Below, piece after piece: positions 54,662 through 64,000 of a stretch of 64,000 bases of DNA (position 1 is its first letter; each line of letters opens with the position of its first letter). The position numbers and the translations under genes are program-made. Source of the stretch: Myxacorys californica WJT36-NPBG1 (GTDB lineage Bacteria; Cyanobacteriota; Cyanobacteriia; Leptolyngbyales; Leptolyngbyaceae); NCBI GenBank assembly GCA_019359315.1, contig JAHHHO010000023.1:1-64000 (forward strand). Direction: 5' to 3'. The notes under the pieces are model-generated. The model saw nothing but the letters and a program-made list of their open reading frames with translations. It searched no databases and was not told the DNA's origin.

Positions 54662-55201
54662 ATGAGTGATGTTGGATTCATCTGGACTGAAAATCTGATC
54701 TTTTTTGCGATCGCAACGTCCTTTCTCGCGTTTCTGACGTGGGTTTGGCGTCACACAAAACCGTTTGAGATTCCGCTTCCTTTACCGACTTGGCTCAAGG
54801 TTTGGTTTTTCACGGTTCAAGTGTTTGGGGTATTAGTTCCCATTGGAATTAGTGTTTGGGCTGGATTTTCATCGGCAGATGCACCTGTGTTGCCGATTCT
54901 GTTGTCGTATCTGTTGATGTTAGGATTACAGATTGTTACTGAAATTGTTCTCCTGCGCCAGTTTCGGACAGTTGCCTGGATCGCGATTCCCTATTTATAT
55001 CTGCCCTACCGAGTTTGGCAACTATATCAAGGCATCGGTGCAACTTCCATAGAAGATTTAGGATGGTTTCGGAATCTTTTGTTGCTCGAAATTGGAATTT
55101 GGATTGTGAATTACAGCTTCAATTTAATCCAACTTCCTCGGCTGCTGCGATGGGATCAGGAGGGACGTGTTGAAGAACGAGAGCTGGCAAGTACTCGTTA
55201 G
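54662..55201 (+). CDS. Conserved membrane protein, unknown
   Basis: A 179-residue protein with four hydrophobic helices (about 8-28, 48-68, 78-100, 105-125) plus a possible fifth near 140-160, ending in a polar tail. No characterised family recognised. Trp and Tyr are frequent (VWRHTKPFEIPLPLPTWLKV; YLPYRVWQLYQGIG). Homologues probably exist in cyanobacteria. It stands alone in its unit. Confidence 0.65.
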   Translation: MSDVGFIWTENLIFFAIATSFLAFLTWVWRHTKPFEIPLPLPTWLKVWFFTVQVFGVLVPIGISVWAGFSSADAPVLPILLSYLLMLGLQIVTEIVLLRQFRTVAWIAIPYLYLPYRVWQLYQGIGATSIEDLGWFRNLLLLEIGIWIVNYSFNLIQLPRLLRWDQEGRVEERELASTR

Positions 55202-55379
55202 TTTGAAGATGGGCTTATTGGTTTGAAGATAGGGGCAAAAAGGTCAGGACTGACACATTGGCAGCGAGACGCTTTTGTGCCAGTGAACTTCGTTTAAGTG
55301 ACTTTGTGTAAGTCCTGATGGTTCTGCCCTCAACGTGCGAGAAGGCAGAACCCTTGTACAGAAGTGCAGCGTAGAAAAA

Positions 55380-56534
55380 TTACAGCGTGCTGAACGCTTT
55401 TGCTGCCGCTGCAACCCCTGCACCTGGACTAAAGCTCTCGTAACCCAACTCTTGGAGCGTCACTTCTAAGGCCCCGATCGCGCTCAAAATATCTCGGTCT
55501 GCCACAAAACCCAGATGCCCAATGCGGAAGATCTTTCCTTTAAGATGATCTTGTCCGCCCGCTAAGGCAATATCAAACCGCTTCCGCATAATCGAGCGGA
55601 TTTGCTCAGCCTCTACCCGATCTGGCGCAACGGCCGTGATCGCCGGACTAGAACATTCGTCGGCAGTAAACAGCGGCAAACCCAATGCCGCGATCGCGGC
55701 GCGAGTTGCCTTCGACTGCCGATGATGCCGCGCAAAGATATTCTCCAATCCTTCCGCTTTCATCATCCGCAATGCCGCTTGCAGAGCAAAGAACATATTA
55801 ATGGCAGGCGTAAATGGGGTCGTATCTTTAGCCGCAGATTTGCGATACTTGCCCAAATCCAAATAATACCGGGGCAGTTTAGCGGTCTTATACGCTTCCC
55901 ACGCCTTGGCGCTGACGCTCACAAATCCCAATCCGGGCGGAATCATGTAGCCTTTCTGAGAACCCGACCCGACGACATCCAAGCCCCACTCGTCAACCGG
56001 AACGTTCGTTGCGCCCAAACTAGTTACTGTATCCACCATGATCAACGCTTCTCCATGCGCTTTGACATGGCGGTTAATCGTTTCTAGATCGTTAATTACC
56101 CCTGCCGACGTTTCGCTGTGAGTGATAATCACCGCTTTGATTTGCTTGTCGCGATCGCTCTCTAATTTCTCGCGAAACTGTTCGGGATCGAGGGGCTTTC
56201 CCCATTCGGCAGTAATTCGTTCTGCTTGCACGCCATAGGCGTCGCACACTTCTGCCCAGCGGTCGCCAAACTTACCATTACAGCCAACCAGCACGCGATC
56301 GCCCGCACTCAGAAAATTGATAATTCCGGCTTCCATCGCTCCCGTGCCGCTTGCTGCCAAAATCAGCACATCATTCTGCGTCTGGTGCAGCCACTTCAAG
56401 TTCTCCACAATTTCAGCTTGAATCTTGCTAAAATCGCCGCTCCGATGCCCGATGGGATGCTTTGCCATTGCTAACAAAACTTGTTCGGGCACGGGCGTTG
56501 GACCCGGAATCATCAGCATTAGCTTATCGTCCAT
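55380..56534 (-). CDS. Class V aminotransferase (alanine/serine-glyoxylate type)
   Basis: A 384-residue PLP enzyme of the alanine--glyoxylate / serine--glyoxylate aminotransferase group, used in photorespiration to turn glyoxylate into glycine. Start MDDKLMLMIPGPTPVPEQVL is the family N-terminus. The PLP-Lys lies in GSGSQKGYMIPPG (about 190-200). SGTGAMEAGI and VDTVTSLGA frame the cofactor pocket. In cyanobacteria it was long annotated as soluble hydrogenase 42 kDa subunit. Terminal GAGVAAAAKAFSTL is Ala-rich. Confidence 0.93.
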   Translation of the reverse strand: MDDKLMLMIPGPTPVPEQVLLAMAKHPIGHRSGDFSKIQAEIVENLKWLHQTQNDVLILAASGTGAMEAGIINFLSAGDRVLVGCNGKFGDRWAEVCDAYGVQAERITAEWGKPLDPEQFREKLESDRDKQIKAVIITHSETSAGVINDLETINRHVKAHGEALIMVDTVTSLGATNVPVDEWGLDVVGSGSQKGYMIPPGLGFVSVSAKAWEAYKTAKLPRYYLDLGKYRKSAAKDTTPFTPAINMFFALQAALRMMKAEGLENIFARHHRQSKATRAAIAALGLPLFTADECSSPAITAVAPDRVEAEQIRSIMRKRFDIALAGGQDHLKGKIFRIGHLGFVADRDILSAIGALEVTLQELGYESFSPGAGVAAAAKAFSTL

Positions 56535-56660
56535 GAGAATGCGTCCTTTTTTAGGTACGAAAGTTCAGTTTGTTGTGCATGATCCAGGATTACACAATAT
56601 CTGAAATTCGTAATTCGTACTTTGTAATTCGTACCCGTCCTCAGGGCGACGAATGGAACA

Positions 56661-57695
56661 TTACGAACCGAATTTTCGATTGCGGCGACGGGCTAGAAAG
56701 TCCGGCAAATCAATTTTGAGATCTTCATTAAACGGATTTCGGCGCGGAGTCGATTGAGGTTCCGCTGTCGGCACCTCTTCTAGCGACGCCAAAAACTCCG
56801 TTATTTCCTCGGGTAGCGCTGAGCCCTGCTCTTCCAGCCATTTTTTCAGCGCCAGCGCCTGATCCTGAATGTCATAAAACCGATTCTTCCAGTGCTGAAC
56901 TGCCGTTTCATACTCACTTGCCTGCTGCGCTTGGCTCAAAATTTGTTCCTGCATCTCGGCGGCATACTGTTCTAGTTCAGCGATGCGATGCTGGCTATGT
57001 TCGCGATCGCGCTCTAATTCCTGACAGGCCTGCTGCAACATCGCTTGGGTTGTAATCTGCTTGGCAACTTGAACTTCTAATTCTTGAACCTGGTTTTCCA
57101 GCTCGACCACTCGCTCTTTTGGCGTGTGACGCAGCCAGTCTTTTGGCGTCAGCCACTCATGAGGCTTTGCTTTTTGCAACCCCCGTGGCTTTGGTTCTGT
57201 CTCAGTTGCATTCTTGCCCAGTTGCTCTGGTGCGTCTTCCGGGAGCGGGATGCTACGGGTGCGGAGTCGTTCTAGCTCAAGTTGCTGCGTTTGCGCTAGG
57301 GCTTCGGCGGCTCCCAACTGGTCTTGAGTTTGCCGAATCTGCGCTTCTAGCTCAGCTTTTTGACTCTCAAATTGCAGCCGTAACTGATGAATCGCCTGCT
57401 CTTGCACATTGGCATACTCTTCTGTCGAAGCCAACTGATGCTCTAAAAAGTTTTGATCGACAATTTGCAGGCGCAACTCATCCAAACTGGCAAGCGACTG
57501 ATCTAACGCATGTTCTAAATCTCGAATGCGATTAATCTGACGCTGCACACACTCTTGCATCTGCGTCAAATCCCTCGTGTCCTCCGATGTGTTCTCTGGA
57601 CTGACCTGGGGTTGAACCAGTGCGCTGGCAGGCACAGCTAGTTCGAGGACATCTGCCTCAAACTCAGCCTGCTTTGCATGATTTGGCTCAGCCAC
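56661..57695 (-). CDS. Coiled-coil protein, unknown
   Basis: A 344-residue soluble protein that is almost all predicted coiled coil (about 40-270), with heptads rich in Gln, Glu and Leu (QNFLEHQLASTEEYANVQEQ; LELEVQVAKQITTQAM). The tail carries a short basic segment (FLARRRNRKFGS). Proteins like this are often structural or scaffold-like in cyanobacteria. No domain recognised. The ATG at 57695 is preceded by GGAGGG. The DUF5340-like gene lies 86 bases upstream on the same strand. Confidence 0.65.
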   Translation of the reverse strand: MAEPNHAKQAEFEADVLELAVPASALVQPQVSPENTSEDTRDLTQMQECVQRQINRIRDLEHALDQSLASLDELRLQIVDQNFLEHQLASTEEYANVQEQAIHQLRLQFESQKAELEAQIRQTQDQLGAAEALAQTQQLELERLRTRSIPLPEDAPEQLGKNATETEPKPRGLQKAKPHEWLTPKDWLRHTPKERVVELENQVQELEVQVAKQITTQAMLQQACQELERDREHSQHRIAELEQYAAEMQEQILSQAQQASEYETAVQHWKNRFYDIQDQALALKKWLEEQGSALPEEITEFLASLEEVPTAEPQSTPRRNPFNEDLKIDLPDFLARRRNRKFGS

Positions 57696-57781
57696 TTCGA
57701 TCGATCCCTCCTCAAAACGATCCTCCCGGACACCCAGCGGAGGACGGTTTCCGCCACCGGAACGTCTTCAGCTTACATGCC

Positions 57782-58054
57782 TCACGAATTTTTCACCTCC
57801 GTGGGAACTTTAATCGCGCCTTCGGGGGCATCGACGCGATTGAGCGACCAGCGATATTCAACTGGGACTCTCAAGCGATCGCAGGTTTCCTCCAAATGCT
57901 TTTGCTGAGAAATGGCTTTTCGCAAGGTGACGATCAGTTGCTGAACCTGTTCGCGTTGGTGAGGATGCTGACTGACTGCAAACATCGTTTGGCGCTCCAA
58001 GAGTTGCAGCAGTAATTCGTAGTGAATATGCGATGGAAGGGGAATTGGCTCCAT
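57782..58054 (-). CDS. DUF5340-like small protein
   Basis: A 90-residue helical protein, MEPIPLPSHIHYELLLQLLE at the start, with no membrane helix. The wording matches the cyanobacterial DUF5340 family as I recall it. Function unknown. It is upstream of the coiled-coil gene and probably cotranscribed with it. It ends at TGA at 57782. Confidence 0.65.
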   Translation of the reverse strand: MEPIPLPSHIHYELLLQLLERQTMFAVSQHPHQREQVQQLIVTLRKAISQQKHLEETCDRLRVPVEYRWSLNRVDAPEGAIKVPTEVKNS

Positions 58055-58199
58055 GTAACGCTCACCTACCGCGGTAAAGAGTAAAGCTCTAGATTCTAGT
58101 ATCTAAAGACTAAGTTGACGAAAACAGAATCTTTCTTAAAAATGGCAGACTAACTAGAGGCTGTCTAGCCTCCTAGTGGCTAACTTGAGATAGATAGCG

Positions 58200-59084
58200 T
58201 CATGCGATTAGTTGCCGTAGTGCTTGCCCTGGATCGAATTGCTTAACCAATGACTCTCCTACGAGCACCGCCGTTGCACCTGCTGATTGAACGAGAGAAA
58301 TGTCTTCGGGGGTATGGATGCCTGACTCACTCACTGCAAGAATACCGCGTTCTGCAAGCTGAGCGCCACGAGCCGTCAAGATTGCCTTAGTGGTGTTGAG
58401 GTCAACGGAGAAGTCTTTAAGATTGCGATTGTTAATGCCAATCAGCATTACTCCGTCTAAGCCAAGAACGCGATCGAGTTCGTCAAGCGTATGCACTTCG
58501 ATTAGCGCCGTCATGCCCAACGTTTTAACAATCTTCAAGAAATACTGCAAATCTTTATCCGGTAAGACTGCTGCAATCAGTAAAACGGCGTCTGCGCCTT
58601 GCAACTTTGCCCAATACATTTGATAAGGATAAACGATGAAGTCTTTGCACAACAGCGGGAGATCGACAGCCGCACGAATTTGCGCTAGGTTCTCAAAACT
58701 TCCTTGAAAGAATTTTTTATCGGTCAAGACAGACAGACAGGTTGCCCCGCCAGAAGCATAAGCCTTAGCGATCGCAACTGGATCAAAATCGTCTCGAATT
58801 ACGCCTTTGCTGGGAGATGCCTTTTTGACTTCTGCAATCACGGCGGGGTTGGTTTTACCGTTTTGCAAAGCCGCTAAGAAGTCATGCGGCACAGAGTTGC
58901 TTTCTGCAACCTGTTTCTGCAATTCGATCAGGGGTATCTTGTCCCGCATCTGAGTCACTTCGACTTCTTTTTGCCAAACAATCTCCTCCAGAATATTTTG
59001 AGGTTGATTTTCCGGCGCGTTGACCTGGTATCGTAACTCCTGCACCGCGATCGCAGGATTGGGACGGCGACGACGAATTTCCAT
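58200..59084 (-). CDS. trpC: Indole-3-glycerol phosphate synthase
   Basis: TIM-barrel enzyme of tryptophan synthesis, forming indole-3-glycerol phosphate. The start at ATG 59084 ([21 protein letters not shown]) fits cyanobacterial enzymes, whose N-terminus is ~40 residues longer than E. coli's; a TTG nine bases upstream is possible. Active-site text [48 protein letters not shown] and VGESLVK is intact. The protein has 294 residues. It is a single gene, as usual in cyanobacteria, where trp genes are dispersed. Confidence 0.96.
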   Translation of the reverse strand: MEIRRRRPNPAIAVQELRYQVNAPENQPQNILEEIVWQKEVEVTQMRDKIPLIELQKQVAESNSVPHDFLAALQNGKTNPAVIAEVKKASPSKGVIRDDFDPVAIAKAYASGGATCLSVLTDKKFFQGSFENLAQIRAAVDLPLLCKDFIVYPYQMYWAKLQGADAVLLIAAVLPDKDLQYFLKIVKTLGMTALIEVHTLDELDRVLGLDGVMLIGINNRNLKDFSVDLNTTKAILTARGAQLAERGILAVSESGIHTPEDISLVQSAGATAVLVGESLVKQFDPGQALRQLIA

Positions 59085-59134
59085 GTTGCACAAGGGTAAA
59101 AGGGTTGAGAGGATGAGGTTAAGGCGATTGATAC

Positions 59135-59201
59135 GCCCTCACCCTAGCCCTCTCCCTAGGGAGAGGGAACAAGATGGGGAAGAGGGGTTGGGGGTGAGGG
59201 C
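59135..59201. repeat. Dispersed G+C-rich palindromic repeat, copy 2
   Basis: Starts GCCCTCACCCTAGCCC and ends GGGGTGAGGGC, with a central TCTCCCTAGGGAGA palindrome. It is related to the element at 25217. It separates trpC and lpd, both on the minus strand. Confidence 0.7.
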
Positions 59202-59209
59202 AAAACGCG

Positions 59210-60640
59210 TTAGTGAACGGCTGCCCGCTTATAAGCTTCATCTAGAATTTCGGACAACGTCGGATGGGTGTGAACCGAGAATGCGAGCGACTTTACTGAT
59301 TGACGATTGGCGATCGCATTTGCAGCTTCTTGGATTAAATCCGCCGCGTGAAGTCCGATGATGTGAGTGCCGAGAACTTCGCCTGTATCTTTGCGATAAA
59401 CAACTTTAGCGATTCCTTCCGATTCTCCTTCTGCGATCGCTTTAGCATTGCCCTTAAAGTAGGTTCGCACCGCCGCCACCTCGAAACCTTCTGCCTGTCC
59501 TAATTCCTTGGCTTGAGGCTCGGTTAAGCCAACAAAGCTGATCTCTGGATGGGTAAACGCGGCAGCGGGAATGCTGCGATAGTCCATGCTGCGATCGCGT
59601 CCGCAAATATTTTCGATCGCCGCAATGCCTTGAGCTGACGCCGCATGAGCCAACATCATTTTCCCGGTCGCGTCCCCAATTGCCCACAAGTGAGGCACAG
59701 GTTCGCCACCAGATAGTACCTCCATGCGATCGTTTACTGGAATAAAGCCGCGTCGATCCAATTCCACACTGACAGATTCCAGTCCTAAATCTTTAGCAAA
59801 GGGAATTCGACCCGTTGCGATCAGACAGGCATCTACTTCTAGCGTTTCCAGCGGCTCTTTGGTTTTGGCATCAACCAGTTCGATCACAACGGGCGAGCCG
59901 GGCGTTACTTTTGCTGCTAACACGCCTGCTTTGGTTTCGATGTCACGAGGCGTCACCAAGATCCGCTGTGCCAGTTTCGCAATGTCAGGATCAAATCCTG
60001 GCATGAGTTGATCGAGCGCTTCGATCATTGTCACTTCGCAGCCAAGCGCCGTGTAGACATCCGCAAATTCCAACCCGATATAGCCGCTACCGACGATCGC
60101 AACCCACGGCGGCAGCGACTCTAACTTAATCGCATCGTCGCTGGTGAATACGGTTTTGCCGTCTGTCTCAGCCCCAGGTGGCACAAACGGCACTGATCCC
60201 GGAGCGAGAATAATATCTTTTGCTGTAACCGTTTTTTCTCCTTCTGGCGTGGAGATGCTGAGCTTCTGCGATCCTGAAACTCTTGCCCAGCCCCGAATTA
60301 CATCAACGTTGAGCCGCTTTAAGCTGTTGGTGAGGCCGTCCTGTTGCTTCTGCACAATTCCAGCCGCATGATCTGCGATCGCTTGGCGGTCAAATCCGAC
60401 CGAACCGACTTCAATCCCTAGCGACTTGAGATGGTGGGCATTTCGCAATTCTCGCACCCGCCCCGATGCTGCCAGCAACGCTTTTGACGGAATGCAGCCG
60501 CGGTTGACGCAGGTTCCGCCCATATCTGCCGCTTCGACGATCGCGGTCTTGAGTCCACAATCCACGGCATGGAGTGCTGCACCGTGTCCACCAACGCCTG
60601 CACCAACAATTACCAAATCATAATCAAAATCGTTAGCCAC
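59210..60640 (-). CDS. lpd: Dihydrolipoyl dehydrogenase
   Basis: FAD flavoenzyme (E3) that reoxidises dihydrolipoamide in pyruvate dehydrogenase and the glycine cleavage system. The 476-residue protein has the FAD motif [16 protein letters not shown], the redox disulfide in [16 protein letters not shown] (Cys-x4-Cys), the NAD motif [41 protein letters not shown] and the C-terminal catalytic HTHPTLSE. It lies downstream of no partner subunit gene. Function is secure. Confidence 0.96.
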   Translation of the reverse strand: MANDFDYDLVIVGAGVGGHGAALHAVDCGLKTAIVEAADMGGTCVNRGCIPSKALLAASGRVRELRNAHHLKSLGIEVGSVGFDRQAIADHAAGIVQKQQDGLTNSLKRLNVDVIRGWARVSGSQKLSISTPEGEKTVTAKDIILAPGSVPFVPPGAETDGKTVFTSDDAIKLESLPPWVAIVGSGYIGLEFADVYTALGCEVTMIEALDQLMPGFDPDIAKLAQRILVTPRDIETKAGVLAAKVTPGSPVVIELVDAKTKEPLETLEVDACLIATGRIPFAKDLGLESVSVELDRRGFIPVNDRMEVLSGGEPVPHLWAIGDATGKMMLAHAASAQGIAAIENICGRDRSMDYRSIPAAAFTHPEISFVGLTEPQAKELGQAEGFEVAAVRTYFKGNAKAIAEGESEGIAKVVYRKDTGEVLGTHIIGLHAADLIQEAANAIANRQSVKSLAFSVHTHPTLSEILDEAYKRAAVH

Positions 60641-60924
60641 ATCGCCCTCCTGGTGGTTATTGCCCTATCTATTGTCAACTGCCAGGGGTAAATTCGACAA
60701 CACAGATTCTTTTGGGCATGGCACTTCAAGAGGAGTTTGATCAACCTGACGATCATGAAATGAGACGATTGTGACAGGAGTGGGCATTCTAATCAGAGCG
60801 GAGAATCCGTGGAACCTATAGTTAGGTAGTTAGAGTTAATCTACTCAGATTGAATAAATCTGTTGACTCAAGGCGATTACAAGGCGAGCTTACGGCTCAG
60901 TCCATTCAGTAAGAGTTAGGCATT

Positions 60925-61125
60925 ATGGAACAGCAAGAACTGCGACGTGCGGCAGCTAAAGCATTTATGGAATCACTCGATAAGCTGCAAGAAACGCTAT
61001 CTGAGTCTGAAGCCAAGACGAAGGCTCAAGCCACGGCTGCACCAGCAAGGCCAGAGCTTGAGGAATTTGAGCAAGCGGTGGCGGACATCGAGCAGTTTAT
61101 GCAGTCTAGGGGAGAATCAGCCTGA
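60925..61125 (+). CDS. Small acidic helical protein, unknown
   Basis: A 66-residue protein (MEQQELRRAAAKAFMESLDK) with helical, acidic, Ala/Glu-rich composition and no membrane helix. ATG at 60925 without a strong ribosome binding site. The pattern ELRRAAAKAFMESLDKLQ is repeated in many cyanobacterial short proteins as I recall it. It overlaps the end of the rRNA methyltransferase gene by nine bases, tail to tail. Confidence 0.65.
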   Translation: MEQQELRRAAAKAFMESLDKLQETLSESEAKTKAQATAAPARPELEEFEQAVADIEQFMQSRGESA

Positions 61126-61893
61126 TCGCTGTCGTTTTGCTTCGTAAAGCATAAGCGCTGCCGCGATCGCCACATTGAGCGATTCCACTCCTGGGCTTAA
61201 CGGAATAGTCACTTGAGCATCTGCAAGCTCATTCAGGGGATGAGACAACCCGGCTCCTTCGTTTCCCATCAAAATCAGACTTGGTTTTCTAAAATCGACT
61301 TCCCAGTATGTCTGCGCTGCAGTTGGAACAGTCGCGATGATCTGCATTCCCTGTTTTTTAGCGTTAAGAATTTCTGTCTTCAAATTGGAGCTAACGCCCA
61401 TCGGCAGCCGGAACCATTGCCCCGCGGATGCTCTTAGCACTTTCGGATTGTCCAAATCCACGCTATCTGCGCTGAGCAAAAGTCCTTCTACTCCTGCCGC
61501 CGCCGCCGTCCGAATCATTGTGCCAAGATTGCCAGGGTCTTGAATTGTTTCAAGAACAAGTCCGAAGCTTTTAAGGGCCAATGGCTGAGAATAAATGCGT
61601 TCTGCGGTGGCAACAATGCCATCAGGTTCAACGGTCGTTGCGATCGCTTTTACCACTTCAGGACTGGCTATTTCTAGCCGCTGAGAGCGATTCTGAAGCT
61701 GCTGCCACAATGAAGGGTGTTGAGCCTGCCATATTTCTGTACAGCAAACGGTCATCAGGGGCAACCCGACGGCGCAGGCCTCCTCAACTAAATGCGTTCC
61801 TTCCAACAGAAAAAGCTGCTGTTCGCGTCGTTCTTTAGCGCGGTGCAGCTTGCGCAATTGTTTAACTAACGGATTTTGAAGACTAGTGAGCAT
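61117..61893 (-). CDS. SpoU/TrmH-family RNA methyltransferase
   Basis: A 258-residue 2'-O-ribose methyltransferase of the SPOUT superfamily, acting on rRNA or tRNA. The N-terminal substrate-binding domain (LTSLQNPLVKQLRKLHRAK, 1-90) precedes the SPOUT knot domain: LETIQDPGNLGTMIRTAAAAG (motif 1), LILMGNEGAGLS (motif 2) and IPLSPGVESLNVAIAAALMLY (motif 3, SAM knot). The start is taken as ATG 61893 (MLTSLQNP), with GTG 61908 possible. The target nucleotide is unknown; close relatives are listed as 23S rRNA methyltransferase. Confidence 0.92.
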   Translation of the reverse strand: MLTSLQNPLVKQLRKLHRAKERREQQLFLLEGTHLVEEACAVGLPLMTVCCTEIWQAQHPSLWQQLQNRSQRLEIASPEVVKAIATTVEPDGIVATAERIYSQPLALKSFGLVLETIQDPGNLGTMIRTAAAAGVEGLLLSADSVDLDNPKVLRASAGQWFRLPMGVSSNLKTEILNAKKQGMQIIATVPTAAQTYWEVDFRKPSLILMGNEGAGLSHPLNELADAQVTIPLSPGVESLNVAIAAALMLYEAKRQRSG

Positions 61894-61955
61894 GATTGTC
61901 GCGAGCACAGTCAGGGAATTCTTGAGAAGAATAAAATTGCCGATTCACCCACAGT

Positions 61956-63118
61956 ATGAGCATTCGCAGACGGGCTTTCCTTCAGGCTGGTGCAGGCACA
62001 CTGCTTGCCTCGCTCGCACATGGATGTGTGCAGCAATCTCAGAGTAGCCCAACGATCGCGATCAGCGATACGCTCCTCAACCAAATCAAGCGACGAGGCC
62101 ACTTACTGGTTGCCACCGAAGATGATTATCCTTGAGTTCCTCGTCAACGGCAAGCCGACGGGATTTGACCATGAATTGCTCGATCGCCTCAGAAAGCGGG
62201 TTCCGTTTGAAATTCGTCAAGAAATTTTGCCTTGGCAAGGCATTTTGCCAGGCGTAGCAGAGGGAAAATATGATGTCGCGCTGACAGCAGTAGGCATTAC
62301 TGATGAACGGGCAAAGACTTTGGATTTCACGATGTCGTTTGCAGAATCAACGATCACGTATGTCAAGCGCAAAGACGATGCCTCCATTAACACCCTAAAG
62401 ATTTGGCTGACAAAGCGCTAGGAGTACAGCAGGGCGGCGTTTCATTTGCAGCGGTGCCGGATCTTGAAGCCGTACTAAAAAAGGCGGCAAGCTTGGCTCG
62501 ATGAAACAGTATCGCAAGTTTACTGAGGCGTATCAAGATTTACTCAATCAGCCTCTGGATGTCGATATCCATGAAGGCATTGACAGTACTTTGCTCATCT
62601 TGCAACACCGCCTCAAAGCAACCTCAAGTCGCCCGGAAGTACAGATTATTCGAGAATACGGCGAACTTCCACGAGTGGAATGCTATGCAGGGCAACTGAA
62701 TCAAGTGTTTATGAATATTTTGAGCAATGCGATTGATGCTTTAGAGGAAGCGTCTCCCTCAGCGTATGATGCGTTAGAAGAAGAGGCGCAGGATTCAGAG
62801 TGCTCACTGCTAATGATTCGGATCACCACTCAATGCTAGGGACTCGATCGCATCCGAATTTGCATTGCAGACAACGGAAACGGTATGTCTACAGCAGTGC
62901 AGCAACGCATTTTTGCTCCGTTCTTTACGACAAAAGAAGTCGGTAAAGGCACGGGGATGGGGATGTCGATTAGCTATCAAATTGTGGCTGAGAAGCACCA
63001 GGGATCGATGTGGTGTGAATTGACACCAGGACAAGGTGCTGCATTTTGGATTGAAATCCCGATTCGCGCTCTGCGTAACTTTGGAGGAACTGCACCCACT
63101 ACAGCTTTAGCGGCATAA
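61956..63118 (+). pseudogene. Broken substrate-binding protein/sensor histidine kinase
   Basis: ATG at 61956 opens a lipoprotein/Tat-like signal (RRRAFLQAGAGTLLASLAHGC) followed by RGHLLVATEDDYP, the start of an amino-acid-type periplasmic binding domain. A small deletion causes TGA at 62133. The binding domain continues in another frame (FLVNGKPTGFDHELLDRL ... KYDVALTAVGITDERA), shifts again near 62395 and ends. From 62501 a histidine-kinase piece follows with N-box NQVFMNILSNAIDAL, an in-frame TAG at 62837, and then ADNGNGMSTAVQQRIFAPFF, GKGTGMGMSISYQIV. The dimerisation/H-box part is deleted. A sensor of this type (binding domain plus kinase) is common in cyanobacteria. It is clearly not functional. 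Confidence 0.85.
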
Positions 63119-63145
63119 AAAACGGATGAGACGTTTGTCTCATCC
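63117..63145 (-). terminator. Rho-independent terminator of pgk
   Basis: GGATGAGAC and GTCTCATCC are perfect nine-base arms (63124-63132, 63137-63145) around four bases; on the minus strand a run of six T follows. It also lies right after the end of the pseudogene on the plus strand. Confidence 0.9.
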
Positions 63146-63171
63146 GCGACTAATCTTGCTAAATTACGAGA

Positions 63172-64000
63172 TTAAGCTTCGTCGAGCGCTGCAATTCCAG
63201 GTAGTTCTTTGCCTTCTAGCAGTTCTAAACTCGCACCACCACCGGTTGAAATGTGGCTCATTTGGTCTGCCAGGCCGACTTTCTCAACAGCAGCTACCGA
63301 GTCACCACCGCCAATGATCGTGATCGTTCCTTTGGGAGTCAATTCGGCAAGGGTGCGTGCGATAGCTTCCGTACCAGCCGCAAATTTATCAAATTCAAAT
63401 ACTCCCATCGGACCATTCCAAATCACCGACTTGCACTGAGACAGCGCTTGCTGGAAGGTCTTCACGGAGTCAGGCCCAATATCCAACCCCATCCAGCCGT
63501 CAGGAATATTCTCGACGCTAACCGTTTGAGCATTTGCATCGGGTGCAAAATTATCGGCAACGACAACATCCGTCGGCAGCAGCAAATCAACGCCTTTTTC
63601 TTTTGCTTTGGCTTCCAGTGCCCGTGCCAAGTCGAGTTTATCTTCTTCAACCAACGACTTACCGACGTTTAGGCCGCGTGCTTTGTAGAAGGTGAACACC
63701 ATGCCACCGCCAATTAGCAGCTTATCAACTTTATCGAGCAGGGTTTCGATCACGGTGATTTTGCTAGAAACCTTAGAACCGCCGACGATCGCCGCTAACG
63801 GACGCTGAGGATTCTCGATCGCGCTCTGGAGATATTCCAATTCTTTCTCAATCAGCAATCCTGCAACAGAGGGCTTTAGAAACTTGGTTACGCCTTCTGT
63901 GGACGCATGAGCGCGGTGAGCGGTTCCAAAGGCATCGTTCACGTATAAATCCGCGATCGACGCGAGCTTTTGGGCAAATTCGGGATCGTTTTTTTCCTCT
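63172..64000 (-). CDS. pgk: Phosphoglycerate kinase (C-terminal part)
   Basis: Glycolytic and Calvin-cycle enzyme that converts 1,3-bisphosphoglycerate and ADP to 3-phosphoglycerate and ATP. The stop is at 63172-63174 and the frame is still open at the window edge ([20 protein letters not shown] just before [15 protein letters not shown]), so the N-terminus lies beyond 64000. An internal GTG at 63942 is not the start. Visible are [14 protein letters not shown], the [15 protein letters not shown] hinge, [17 protein letters not shown] and [30 protein letters not shown], the ATP-binding end. The visible part is intact and carries its own terminator. Confidence 0.97.
   Translation of the reverse strand, partial: EEKNDPEFAQKLASIADLYVNDAFGTAHRAHASTEGVTKFLKPSVAGLLIEKELEYLQSAIENPQRPLAAIVGGSKVSSKITVIETLLDKVDKLLIGGGMVFTFYKARGLNVGKSLVEEDKLDLARALEAKAKEKGVDLLLPTDVVVADNFAPDANAQTVSVENIPDGWMGLDIGPDSVKTFQQALSQCKSVIWNGPMGVFEFDKFAAGTEAIARTLAELTPKGTITIIGGGDSVAAVEKVGLADQMSHISTGGGASLELLEGKELPGIAALDEA

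Noticed and set aside
54926-55200. Membership of the 54.6 kb membrane protein in the polysaccharide locus
   Set aside because: Distance, separate promoter region and lack of family evidence; listed as a single gene of unknown role.
57084-57535. Plus-strand frames opposite the coiled-coil gene
   Set aside because: Long open shadows caused by Gln/Glu/Leu-rich coding on the other strand.

Overview
The window reads as chromosomal DNA of a cyanobacterium, most likely a filamentous one of the Leptolyngbya / Oculatella kind (the genus is inference). The octamer GCGATCGC (HIP1) recurs throughout. Several genes belong to cyanobacterial families: a photosystem II S4-domain protein, a DUF4079 membrane protein, a DUF5340-like small protein, a short three-domain ribosomal protein S1, a small RRM RNA-binding protein and a CRY-DASH cryptochrome. 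Coding density is high, mostly single genes or short operons on both strands, with a few clusters of decayed or mobile DNA.

Layout. 0-10.6 kb, mostly minus strand: a cut-off transposase start, a CHASE2-PAS-GGDEF diguanylate cyclase, grxC-gshB (glutathione), hflX with a translationally coupled 2OG-Fe(II) oxygenase, rpsA, then an MprF-like aminoacyl-phospholipid synthase next to an alpha/beta hydrolase. 10.7-13.9 kb is a graveyard: a fused, frameshifted AAA ATPase-HNH defence pair, an intact IS110-family recombinase gene with a long non-coding leader, and a broken serine recombinase. 14.1-20.7 kb: upp, a small membrane protein, yggT, CRY-DASH, a CHAT-protease/AAA protein followed by a decayed second AAA gene and a MITE-like element, and a GH25 lysozyme. 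20.8-32 kb: a B12-radical SAM enzyme resembling the hopanoid C-2 methylase HpnP, a GH65 phosphorylase, the S4 protein, a Uma2 endonuclease with an internal 30-bp duplication, glyQ, DUF4079, comEC and tRNA-Ser(CGA). 32-40.5 kb: small proteins, the RRM protein, a fasciclin protein, a zinc metallopeptidase, then a candidate defence/accessory island (11 x 21-bp minisatellite, NACHT NTPase, HicB/HicA), a GPH-type sugar transporter and a phosphoribosyltransferase.

41.3-53.5 kb is an exopolysaccharide locus: a GT4 glycosyltransferase, a Wzc-type tyrosine kinase/co-polymerase, a priming sugar transferase, an ABC exporter, three more GT4 enzymes with overlapping start/stop codons, and a Wzy/O-antigen-ligase-like polymerase. 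A methyltransferase follows. No Wzx flippase gene is visible, so the ABC exporter may move the lipid-linked sugars. 54.6-64 kb holds housekeeping genes (class V aminotransferase, trpC, lpd, a SpoU rRNA methyltransferase, pgk running off the end), coiled-coil and small conserved proteins, and a multiply broken substrate-binding-protein/histidine-kinase pseudogene.

No CRISPR array, rRNA operon or prophage was seen. The most notable candidates for follow-up are the NACHT-HicBA island with its minisatellite, the CHAT-AAA protein with a decayed partner, the IS110 leader as a possible bridge-RNA locus, the small glycine-rich hydrophobic protein at 27.8-28.2 kb, and the structured leader before the small protein at 31.9 kb.
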